Assembly: GCA_018389105.1 (NCBI GenBank)
Contig: JACATO010002453.1
Span: 111,067-175,066 of the forward strand
Reading direction: 5' to 3'
DNA from: Nautilus pompilius
Lineage: Eukaryota; Mollusca; Cephalopoda; Nautilida; Nautilidae
DNA: 64,000 nucleotides
In this document: positions 39,377-49,045 of the stretch, one piece after another
Numbering within the stretch: the first letter of the stretch is position 1
Layout: each line of letters begins with the position of its first letter
Made by a program: the position numbers and the translations under genes
The notes under the pieces: model-generated
What the model was told of the DNA's origin: nothing
The model's database searches: none
Seen by the model: the letters and a program-made list of their open reading frames with translations, nothing else

Positions 39377-39414
<38 letters not shown>

Positions 39415-39525
39415 GAAATGACGTCATCCCTCTCTGTAATAATAACACCATCTCTCTCCATCTCTCTCTCTCTCAATGAAATGACGTCATCCCTCTCTGT
39501 AATAACACCATCTCTCTCTCTCTCC

Positions 39526-39561
<36 letters not shown>
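38392..39561. repeat. Large TGACGTCA/CT minisatellite, 15 units
   Basis: Tandem units, mostly about 60-85 bp, each consist of CAATGAAATGACGTCATCCC, then TCTCTGTAATAATAACACCA, then a variable-length (CT)n tract with CCATCTCT blocks. I count 15 cores. Fourteen carry a perfect TGACGTCA and one (near 38512) has GGACGTCA. Two variant cores (near 38905 and 39252) read GACGTCATATCTCTCTGTAC followed by TAACGCC, and both are followed by a core with TTTCTATGAAATG. This indicates duplication of blocks of units. The non-CT core is far more conserved than the CT spacers. This is not a CRISPR array: the spacers are simple sequence and the DNA is eukaryotic. Confidence 0.97.
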
Positions 39562-39565
<4 letters not shown>

Positions 39566-39943
39566 TCCGGGCATTCAAACTGTCCGCCGAGGCACCATCA
39601 AGATCAAAGAATTTAGCTTGCATCCAAAACGGCAAAAGTTGTGGCGTTTTTAACTTAGGTTACCACAGCAACCATTCAGCGGCTCGTGCAACCGTACTAC
39701 CGATTTTGTGGAGAAATATTAGACAGTGCTGAACCGGAAACTTCTTCATCCGGTAACAAACGCAGTAGGTTACAACGCCACGAACTCGGCACTGAAAGAG
39801 TTAAAGCAACAATAAAATAAGTATATAAATACACTGAAAAAAGAAAAAGGAATACGTTTCATACTCTCATGCAGACATTCCTTTCTTCCTGTACATATTT
39901 TCGACGAAAAGGTCTGAAAGTTTTAGAATTAAACCCGAAAGCC
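39562..39943. other. Gene-free stretch
   Basis: Unique sequence between two TGACGTCA repeats; no supportable gene. Confidence 0.55.
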
Positions 39944-40014
39944 AGAGAGAGAGAGAGATGGCGTTAGTACAGAGAGATATGACGTCATTACATTGAGAGA
40001 GAGAGAGAGAGAGA
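39944..40014. repeat. Short GA/TGACGTCA repeat
   Basis: A single unit in GA sequence: GATGGCGTTAGTACAGAGAG, then ATATGACGTCATTACATTGA, then GA. Read on the other strand, it corresponds to the variant unit of the 38.4-kb array (ATGACGTCATATCTCTCTGT followed by ACTAACGCCATC). It is therefore an inverted copy of that variant, about 0.4 kb from the array. Confidence 0.9.
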
Positions 40015-40499
40015 TATCGTATAATCGCCTTTCCACATGTTTTTCTTATTATCTTACCTGTGGTTCTCTTTCTCGTGATGATTTGATCGCGTGACTGCGC
40101 CATCTTAAACAAGACTTCTAGTACTTGTTTACCTTTTTTGTTCAATTCCAGTAAAAGGCAGCTAAAGATGCACGGCTTAATTATCCAAATTTCTGCCGCC
40201 ATTAACAAATTGGAAAGCGGAATCCCATGAAAAGAAAGCTGATGATGATATTGGTGTTTGTTTGTTGTTTTTTTTCTGTTGCGAATGATCTTACTTACCT
40301 GGTAAAACCTGGCAAGGAGAGCAAATATTCCAATAAACCGCAGAATGGGCGCACCGCCTATAATAAATCGTTCTCTATCACCTACTTTTGAAAATTGAAA
40401 ATTTCCACTCCAATGCCGGCAATAAGTCAGGCTCCAAAGTACAGACGCATAGGCTGCTTAGTTAGACTAGAGGTTAGTTGAACAGGTCGCCATTCTCTT
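40015..40499. other. Gene-free stretch
   Basis: No supportable gene. A T run lies at about 40267-40276. Confidence 0.55.
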
Positions 40500-40690
40500 T
40501 CCGCACCAACGCTGGGATGACGTCAGCTCGTAGCGACTGGTTCCCCTCCGCTACCCCTGTCAGAATTACGGTTTGACATCAATTCACCGCTCTGCGGGTT
40601 CTTCTGCCGTTTTGAGTGATTGGTCGAGACTCGGCTACCTTTACATAAATAAATGCTCATGCCCTTTTCTTAGTCTCGTCCACCGTGAAG
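40500..40690 (+). promoter_or_regulatory. Candidate promoter: CRE, CCAAT and TATA-like boxes
   Basis: A perfect TGACGTCA at 40518-40525 is followed by a reverse CCAAT box (ATTGG, 40619-40623), a TATA-like CATAAATAAA at 40644-40653 and an initiator-like TCTTAGTC at about 40668-40675, some 25 bp beyond the TATA-like box. The order and spacing suit an animal RNA polymerase II promoter reading to the right. No convincing first exon follows within 300 bp: the ATG near 40862 opens only a short frame. It is also compatible with chance. Confidence 0.3.
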
Positions 40691-42065
40691 GGAAGACGGT
40701 ATAATTGGTGAACACTTCACGCCGGGGCCACCGTGTGCCACTGAATCTTCTCGCGCGTTCGCATCAACGCGCCCCACCCACGCTGTACGTCACACCAGAC
40801 TTAGCGCGGAGAGAGAGAGCCACTCAGAGTTAATACCCGGCCGAAACTTCAGCACCGCGAGATGCTTGTACTAAAATCTCCCGTCGAGCCTGGCTCTCTA
40901 CCCTGACCACTTACTGACGGGGGCTGGTTACCCCAACCTGTCGCAGTGACTCATAAGGTCTTTCTTGGAAATCATCTATTCGATTCTTGGATTTAAAATT
41001 GCAAAAAAATTTCTTTTTTACTTTTCGTCATTTTTCCATTAAGTATTCGAAAAATTACAAATCGGCTCGAACTGTTATGCAAATTCAGCGATTTTAATTT
41101 GAATTTGTCGAGCGAAATTTTAAAATTCTATGTTGATGCAAAACCTTAGGTTCCAAGGCTAAAACTTGTCCGCATAATTGTGCTAAACGGGCCCTTTAAA
41201 GTCTACAGTAATAAATCCCACTTATATCGATATTAATTCTGGCTTCCCGACGACACGAGACAGCTGACAGCTGACTGACAACGCTGCATTGGAAGAACGT
41301 TTAATTACAAATGCAGATAAAACCAAAGGTTTGCGATGGAAACTGCTCTTTTAAAAATGTATTTGCTCCCGACAGTAGTTCAGGAGACATGCTTTGCACC
41401 CCGAGATCTGGCGAGTATTTTGTGGCTGATGGCATCATAAACTAAAAAGTAAATCATCTTTCTTAATACGATGCTCTGAGCAGCGCGAATAACGCTGTTG
41501 GTCGGGTTCAATTTGTCAGAAAATATCATGCAGATACGGAATGGTGTTGGTGATGATGCTACTACTGTTGTACTAGCGATGATGTTTCATACTCTTATTA
41601 TTTCGATTGCACTGAACAACAAACATTTTGCTACTGAGGTAAAAGTATGACTTAGTCTAACTCGATTATGCTGTTTCCAAATCAGAAATCAGAATTAACC
41701 TAATACGTAAGGATTTTTAGCTACAGAAATGAATGGAAATCTAATATATTTTGAGTGTTCTTTTTAGTACTGTGTACACACAACAGGCTATGCAGGAGAA
41801 CCACATGGTTGCCTGCTTACATATACAAACAAATACTGCTCCTCATGCGTTGTAGTGGAGAAGTGTCAGTTGTATGCTGTTCTTCTCAATGTTTCGGCAT
41901 AGTGGTAGTTTCTCCGTAAGTAATCTATATTTTCGATCTGTTTGATTTATTTTGTTGAGTAAACAATTTTGTTCAGTTTTTATTTTTGAGCTTTTAATAC
42001 ATGAAATGTTATTTTATTTCAAATTCATATGAATAGACAAAAGTGTCTGAACAGTGCAGACTGAC
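40691..42065. other. Gene-free stretch
   Basis: 40690-40900 is GC-richer and the remainder AT-rich. No gene was recognised before the pseudogene beginning near 42066. Confidence 0.5.
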
Positions 42066-43665
42066 TTTGCTATGTATATGGCAAATATATGTCTTGTAAC
42101 CAACGGAAAAACATAACCAATCAGCTCAAGATCGCATACAACCATTACTTCCGTTGCAAGATGGATGACCAAGACAAGACATGGGCACCATACATATGTT
42201 GCTCTGTTTGTACCTCCGGACTGACACAGTGGTTAAATTGGAAATGATGCCATTTGCTGTGTCAATGGTGTGGCGGGAGCCAACGAATCATCTCAATGAC
42301 TGTTACTTCTGCACGGTTAAAGTGGCTGGTTTCACCAAGAAAAACAAAAACAAGATAACATATCCTGATTGCAAGTCAGCACTAAAACCTGTGCCACGTG
42401 ATGAGGACAATCCGGTACTCGTGCCACCAGCTACTGCTGAAGTTGAAAGTGATGATGGTAGTGGTAATTCTGATAAAACTGAGCTTTACAAATCAGCAGA
42501 ATTTTAATCAGAGACACAACCTCACCTGATCAACCTGGAAGAGTTAAATGACCTTGTCAGAGACCTGGAGCTGTCTAAGCAAAAGGTAGAATTGTTTGGC
42601 TTGTGTTTGCAAGAGTGGAGCTTGTTGGCAGAACTCATGAAATTTTTTCATTTGTGTGCGCCATGCTAGTTTGGCAGCATTCTACCAGATGGAGAAAAGT
42701 GCTGCACTGATATAAGTGACCTCATGAAGCAATTAGGATATGAACACCATTCTGACAAATGGAGGTTATCCATCGATTTTAGCAAGCTTAGTCTGAAAGC
42801 CGTGTTTTACCACAATGGCAGTGAAAAGCCATCTATGCCTGTGGCACATGCTGTCAGTATGAAAGAGACGTACGAGTCCATGGAACTTCTAATGAAACTC
42901 ACCAAATATGCTGACCACAGGTGGAAACATATGCGGTGACTTAAAAGTGACAGGCCTATTGCTTGGTCTGCAGTTTGGATATACCAAACGTACGTGATTC
43001 TTGTGCTTGTGGAATAGCAGAAACGATGCAAATCACTATAAGATCAAAGAATGGGCATCAAGAACAGACCATACTCCAGGATAATTCAATGTGCAACATG
43101 TGCCACTGGTACATCTGCAAAGAATATTTCTTCCACTATTGCATATAAAGCTGGGCCTAATGAAGAGCTTTGTAAAGGCAGTGAGTGTTGAAGGTGTGGG
43201 ATTTCTTTATCTGAAAGAAAAATTTGGAGTGATTTTAACTGATGCCAAATTAAAGGCTGGAATATTTGTCGGACCACAAATTCGTGATTTATTTTCCGAT
43301 CCAGCCTTCCAGTCCAGGCTTAACCCACTGGAGCTGGCTGCATGGGAGGCTTTCAAACTGGTAGTCCACAATTTCCTTTGGAACCACAAAGCAGACAACT
43401 ATGCCGAGTTGGTTCAAGGTATGATAAGAGCCTTTGAAGAAATGGGTTGCTGTATGTCGCTGAAGTTGCATTTTCTTCATTCACACTTGGAATTGTTTCC
43501 AGCCAACCTTGGTGCTGTGAGCGATGAGCATGGAAAGAGGTTCTCTAACACATAAAGTCAATGGAGACCCACTATCAGTGGAGATTCAGCTCCAAGTTGT
43601 TGGTTTCTTCAAAGACAAACCACTGCTATTGACAAGCGTAAAATCAGGTACTTAAAGCATTTATA
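42066..43665 (+). pseudogene. Broken copy of a repetitive, uncharacterised invertebrate protein family
   Basis: The translation can be followed with interruptions over about 500 residues. An N-terminal Cys-containing segment (CYVYGKYMSCNQRK, then WAPYICCSVCTSG) is followed by a frameshift near 42240. Next come SMVWREPTNHLNDCYFCTVK, LNDLVRDLELSKQK, WRLSIDFSKLSLKAVFYHNG, CGDLKVTGLLLGLQFGYTKR, HIKLGLMKSFVKAV and LKLHFLHSHLELFPANLGAV, ending with VSDEHGKRF and a frameshifted CWFLQRQTTAIDKRK. Damage includes in-frame stops at 42505 and about 42668, a one-base shift near 42926, further shifts around 43000-43090, and a stop after KRFSNT at 43553. From memory of family resemblance, this multi-copy protein is widespread in insects, cnidarians and other invertebrates, is usually intronless, and has no assigned function. 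Its copy number and the paired Cys motifs suggest a transposon-encoded protein, but I did not find terminal repeats here. It is not functional as read. Confidence 0.75.
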
Positions 43666-43948
43666 AACAGTTAATATATACTTTATACAATGTGTTTGAG
43701 CTTATGGACAACAGTTACTGTACAATATACAACGTGTTTATATTGTGAAATGAAATTATTTTTTGCAATTTTGTGATGTGCTGGATTTAATAATAAACAA
43801 GGACTGAAAACGGCATTTTTTTGTAACTATAAACCCTGACGGGCTGGGTCAGTTCTGACTTCAGATTTGGAATCAGCTGCTTGATTTGTTAAAGGACAGC
43901 TACATGCACCTCAGTAGCAGACGAAAAGCTATCTTTTGTGTTGTCCAG
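43666..43948. other. AT-rich spacer
   Basis: Contains AATAAA at about 43791-43796, possibly a relic polyadenylation signal for the preceding copy. Otherwise nothing was recognised. Confidence 0.4.
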
Positions 43949-44127
43949 TGTTATTTATCGATTCTTTGAAGAAGAAGAAAAAAAACAAACGGTTCTGCCG
44001 CGGTCTTCAAAACGTTCCAGATAATGTCGAGAAACCGAAAAGTTCTGCTACCCTTGACGACGGTAGCCAAGAAAGAAACGTTTTCGAAATGTCGATGGGA
44101 GAATATTATTCAGATGGCGATAAATAA
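43949..44127 (+). CDS. Candidate terminal coding exon, product unknown
   Basis: An acceptor-like CTTTTGTGTTGTCCAG ends at 43948. The frame reads LFIDSLKKKKKNKRFCRGLQ, then a polar, acidic tail ending SMGEYYSDGDK, with a stop at 44125-44127. An AATAAA overlaps the stop (44123-44128) and a T-rich stretch follows. The Lys/Arg cluster followed by a polar Ser/Asp tail resembles a juxtamembrane region plus cytoplasmic tail, but no transmembrane exon was found upstream. The KKKKK run comes from a GAAGAAGAAG simple-sequence patch, which weakens the case. Confidence 0.28.
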
Positions 44128-44519
44128 AATTTTTTTTTTTTAATCTGTTTATTGCAATGTCGTGCACTGTGGAAATCTTCACTTTTTAAAAACTGCTGCC
44201 GTAAAGAACTAGCAGACACCTTTCAGATATAAGGTTAGTGAATGTGGTGTATATGCTAAGTGGAGCTTCGTCGACTGAGAGAAGCTGCATCATTGTCAGT
44301 AAATGCCAGGACATTCCGACAGCACATTTTTACTTTTGTACACTTTATGACTAAACCTTCCCTTGTTTTGTTTTTGTTTTTTGTTGTTTTCAGTTTTACT
44401 GTCACTTTCCTCCTTCTGAAGGAAAATCTCCCGGTTATTGGAATCAAGTAAAAACCTTTTTTTTTTCTATTGTAATACAAGTCCAGCGACGACCAGCTCT
44501 CCCCCAAGACGGTCCGGCT
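44128..44519. other. Gene-free stretch
   Basis: T-rich with no supportable gene. Confidence 0.5.
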
Positions 44520-44732
44520 CGCATTTGAAATGTCGCCTCTCTTGGTTTCCGATCTACGGCAAAAGTTCGATCGATGATCGAAAACATTTCTTAAGCCACC
44601 GCGCTAAAATGCGATAAGACCGAAGGCCGACTTCAGATTTGGGCAGCGTATTGCGAAGACGTCATCTCTTCAAATTCTGGCCACGGGGCCGAACGGCGTA
44701 GTTCGCTTAACAGAAGAAGAAGAAAAAAACGG
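44520..44732 (+). repeat. Unclassified dispersed-repeat fragment with AAG-type 3' tail
   Basis: A moderately GC-rich block ends in CGCTTAACAGAAGAAGAAG followed by A-rich sequence. The end is similar to the 61.24-kb block (CGCTAAGAAGAAGAAG). Such short AAG-repeat tails are typical of non-LTR retroelement or SINE 3' ends. I could not identify a reverse-transcriptase segment here. Confidence 0.25.
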
Positions 44733-46439
44733 TTTTGATAGAATTGGTACTCTGGTGAGCATCCCGCCGCCAGTCGTTAAAGAACCCGCACAGGGTTTCT
44801 TCACTTCGTCTCCAACCAAAAAAAAACTCCCATTAATCTGCGATTTCAATCACAGAAGAGAATGGCCATCAAAATCACTTTCTCGGGCCGGCTGGAGTCC
44901 ATAAAAAGGTAACAATCGCCGAGTCTGATTGCTCAATACGCTTTTATGGCCACGAAAATCTTTAACTGTTGTTTCGGTCTCGGAGTCATGTAGCGGGGGG
45001 GCTGGAATCGGAAAGTGGCCGACTGGCTAACGTATAATACTGAGAGACGCAAAAAGTCTTACTGTAAAACACGGTGAGGTTACGTGAAAAAAAACAAAAC
45101 AGAATTGTCAGCGAACAATTTAACTTTCGCAATCTGTTTTATTACTTTCCTGAACCGAGCTCGTCAGTTTTTGGTCTGTCGTGCACCGATACTGATTAAA
45201 AAGCGACGTCGTTATTACAAGCCGCGCGATACCTGCCGATTTCTGGCATCTAAAACAGTTGGGACAGTTACTGTCAGTTTGAACAGACTTGTAGTAAAGA
45301 TTGGTCTTTGAAGGCAGGCATCCAATAATTTCAGCTCTTCTGAGTAATTTACATGCAGTATTATTTTCCGTGTGCGGCGTGGTTCGGTGGTTTGTCACAA
45401 AAGGTCCGATACTGTCGACCTCGGCGGGGGGGAGCCTTAATATAAGTATTTTTCTTTTAATATGGGAGGAAATAGTAGACACCTAAAGGCCCTGTGGTAA
45501 TTATTCTGCGTGACTGGACATAGCACGCGAGTCTTGTTTTGATATTTTATGGCGGAAATATACGAAATCAAGATTCGAGACGGCAAGAACAGATTGCTTT
45601 ATGCTTCTAAATATATATATTAGTGACAGCAGAAGAGAGGAAAAGAAAACATGAAGCCATCATCGACAGCACAAGCTGGGAAATCACGGTTAGTAACAGA
45701 GCATACAGGGAACCAGAGACTGAAGGAGAAATGAGCGAAGAAGAAAGCACCAGAAGACTGAAACGTCATTAGTGCGTTGACTTCGTCCTCTGGCTGTTCA
45801 TTGCCCTTCTCCGCGTCCGAATTATCTATGGCGAGAATGTCGTTCGACTCTTCAGGCAATCGCGACACTGCGCCAGGGCGCACAGAAGCAGCTGAACTGA
45901 TCTGACGCTTACACCATCGTCTGGCTGCCTGACCCAAACCAGATTATAAAATGAACCATTTTTTTTTTAAAGAAGAAAGTAATAAAAATGTACTCATTTA
46001 TTAGAAATTTGCAAGAAAAGGCACAAATCTTTGCTATAATAATAATTTTTTTTTAATTGTGAGAGTGCGAAAACGACCGAAATGTTTGGTGTTGGCGTAT
46101 TACCGGATGTTCGATCGAGGCGCCACCACGTGAGTCTTTACTGTCGTGAAAACATCGCGCTGCGCTGCAGCCGTCTCTGTGTTAAGATTCGAGCAGACAG
46201 CAGAATTGTCGTTTGCTCAAGGAACTTATTATTGCCTTTTCCTCCGATTATTATGCTTTTGACAGAAACAGAAAATATTAGATAAGTTATTCCCTGGCTG
46301 GATGGTACAATGTTTTGTCATGTGAATTTAATAACCGCATCAGTGAATGTGTTTGACCGGAATTTACACATCTCGAGCTCAAGAGTGATAATGTGCATAC
46401 TGAACTCCGGGTGAGTAAGTATGGGTGGATCCTGTCATA
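44733..46439. other. Gene-free stretch
   Basis: Open frames at 45120-45482 (minus), 45301-45486 (plus) and 45620-45937 (minus; an acidic segment DNSDAEKGNEQPEDEVNALM) have no recognisable family. The last has protein-like composition but no splice-site support. Confidence 0.45.
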
Positions 46440-47320
46440 TTCCCTCCGTTTATATGACGTTGCTTTACAGGCCGTCGGACAGAGTCAGCGACATGTTTGT
46501 TAAACATCTCGATATTCCTTCTGCGTCTGTGACCAATACTCTTCTGTTGACATCGCCTATGCAATAGAGATTAACCGAAGAAAAGTCCAGCGTCATCTCC
46601 ACCTACCTGGTTACAGAGTGCAGCACGCGAGAAACTCGAGTCTCATTAGGAATAAAGCCGTCTGAAGGTCTGGTAATAAGACATGGCTGGCATGAACATC
46701 GAGCACTGGTCGCTCGTGGTCTTTCAGATGAGGGTAAGTTTCAGCAGTTCACGTTTAAAAGTATCATGTGGGTTTAGAAAAGACTCGAGACGAATCTAAA
46801 CCACAGGATTCTTAGTTCTAATCTAAGTATGGAGACGAAAGTCTCATAGTAGGCTAGAATCTGGAATGATGAGAAGACGTAATTTGCGTTTATCGAAAGA
46901 CGTCTCTTTTTTTTTGCCGAATATACTGCCATCTTAAAAACACATTTACCATTGTACCAGCATGGCATGCATCATACCTGAGATTCGATGACCATATTCC
47001 TAAAAAAGCTGGAATAGAAATCAAGACATTTAATTTCTGGCCACCAGAACTTCTTATATGAATCTAATCGAGCACCTGTGGAAATCAGTTGCATCGTCCA
47101 CGTCCCGCCCACTCGTTAGCTCTCACGGACATAGGGGAACCAAGTCCAGACGGTAGGGTTAAATCTAGCTGACCCGATGCTAAACAGGTTATATACATGC
47201 ACTCCATGCTGCAGAAGATGGCTCGACCAAGTGCTAATATAAAATGGCATTTTTACGTTGTCTTTATTTCCACCTTTCTGCAACAACTACTATATTGTGC
47301 TAGGTTGCCAAACTATTAAG
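46440..47320 (+). pseudogene. Decayed Tc1-family transposase
   Basis: Fragments in shifting frames match the Tc1 layout in order. A putative helix-turn-helix region lies at about 46450-46570. VQRHLHLPGYRVQHARETRV at about 46590-46650 continues into SLRNKAV. WHEHRALVARGLSDEGKFQQ carries the first catalytic Asp (46727-46729) of the FSDESRF-type motif. A degraded VPAWH segment lies near 46955. SYMNLIEHLWKSVASST carries the final Glu (47070-47072) of the DPNPIEHLW-type motif. The right end near 47300 (GGTTGCCAAACTATTAAGGC) resembles a Tc1 terminal repeat. The left end was not found. Many stops and frameshifts make this a dead DD34E element. Confidence 0.75.
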
Positions 47321-48837
47321 GCAGGGCGCTGAGTAATGGCTACAACAGATACCACGACTGAAAACAACCCATGTGCGTTTCCAGCCATATTTTTGCTTGT
47401 GTATCTTTAACCGTTTTCTTTTTTTTAAAATATAGAATACTTGCAAATGGTTTTGTCAACCGTGTTTGTCCGTGATATAACGGGGTACTCTGTGACAACA
47501 TCCGGAATTCAGTACACGTTGAAAAGGCACGATTAAGTAGCGTTTTCCGATTTGAAACGCTTCATCGGCTCCTCGTGAAGATAAATAATTGGCGGCGGTC
47601 AGACGTAACTCTTCTTTACACAACCGGAACTGCTCCTACAGCCAACGGAAGCGCGATTCGTCACCGCTGTTACTGCGGCTACGGCGCGCGCATCGTCCTT
47701 TCACTTTCGGATTTGCAACCATATTTCTGCCCCCCCATTAACCCCGTAGAACAGCAGTGCATCGTGCAAGAGTTGAAATATTATGGAATCATTCGTTCTA
47801 GAGGTTTAGTTTGGTGAGTCTCTGTCGAAGACGATGACGGGGAGAGCTTGTCGAAACGTCAGCGTTCTTTGGGCGGCAAGGGAATCTCGACGATACATCG
47901 GTTTATCGGTGATAAACAGCCCGTCCGATGGGAGCATTCCCTTTACACGTGGCAGGCAGACACGGAAGGGGAGATAACTCGTGTTTTCAGCTGCAATAAC
48001 GTGGTTGATTGCATACATGATATGCACACGTGTTTTATGTGTGAGTGTGTGTAGTTTTAAATGGCGTCAATGGAATTTATAAATTTATGAAATATCTCGT
48101 TGCCGAGTCGTTTCCGGTAGAAGCTCCCAGAAAAAATCCTGAACAGTACAGCTATCCGCGTGGAAAGACCGCTGCACGTGTTCGCCCGTCTATCCTCGAG
48201 AGGTCCTTTTAAAATAAAAAAATGGCAAGCAGCGGCTGGCGGTCCACAAATAAAAACACAATTCAGCATCTCTGAAGAGCCAGGTCGCAGCGCCACCTGG
48301 CCAAGCAGAGCGCACAAAAGAGGCCTGCTTGAATAAAAATAGAGCTCCTCATCTATCTTATCTCGGTTTGTCAGTCGTTTTAAAAAATGAACAGCAACAC
48401 AAACAAAAACACTTTCGTGTAATGCAAGAAAAATTAAGAGAATCGCAGAATCGATTAATCGGGATGTCGCGTGCTAATAATTTCTTAAATATCCCCCCCT
48501 TTTCAACCCCCTGTTATTTGTTTTCTTCGCTGAACGTCTAATCTCTTTCTCCTTTGCCAGTCTCCATAAGAAAGGCGATGGTAACGACTTTGTGGAGACG
48601 CTAATGCGGATATACACCTAATCCTTCCCCCTCCGAGTTAAAACTCAAAGCATTCTCCACTAGATCAGAAATGTATTTAAATAACATCTCGTCACAGAAA
48701 CTTAAAACCCAGAAAATGGTCAGGCACAGTCCGCAAACTGACTTTCACAGAGTTATCGCTACGATTCTCTTCAGCAGCCCGAATTTGTCGGTTTCTTGTC
48801 CAGCTCTTAACATCGAACGACTGGGACCGACATTTTG
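47321..48837. other. Gene-free stretch
   Basis: The frame at 47575-47817 (plus) ends in ELKYYGIIRSRGLVW directly before a donor-like TTG|GTGAGT. It could be an exon or part of a retroelement, but I cannot name it. Nothing else was supported. Confidence 0.45.
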
Positions 48838-49045
48838 TGGTACGCAAGGGAGGCAATCCCGGAACCCCTGGTGAGAATGCTTGGTGCCTTCAGACCGTGC
48901 TCTGTCCTGCGTCATGAGACGTATTGCACTTCCGGCTTCTACTAGACCTGTGGAAAGCCACTGAAAAGGAACCCAGACCTGTAACCGAACTCGGATTCTC
49001 TTCTCTTTAGCACGTTAACCACTAAACCACCGTCCGTCCCGAACC
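48838..49045 (-). repeat. tRNA-derived SINE, minus strand
   Basis: Read on the minus strand from 49045, there is an A-box-like TGGTTTAGTGGTTAACGTGC (about 49030-49011). A B-box-like GAGTTCGGTTAC (48992-48981) follows at tRNA-like spacing, and then a body of about 140 bp. The B box departs from consensus, so the copy is old. No clear target-site duplication was found. Confidence 0.6.

Noticed and set aside
38392-39561. CRISPR-like array
   Set aside because: The regular conserved core with variable spacers looks superficially similar, but the spacers are CT simple sequence, unit lengths vary, the context is eukaryotic, and no cas genes exist.
46379-46564. Minus-strand open frame over the Tc1 remnant
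   Set aside because: Antisense shadow of the degenerate transposase on the plus strand.
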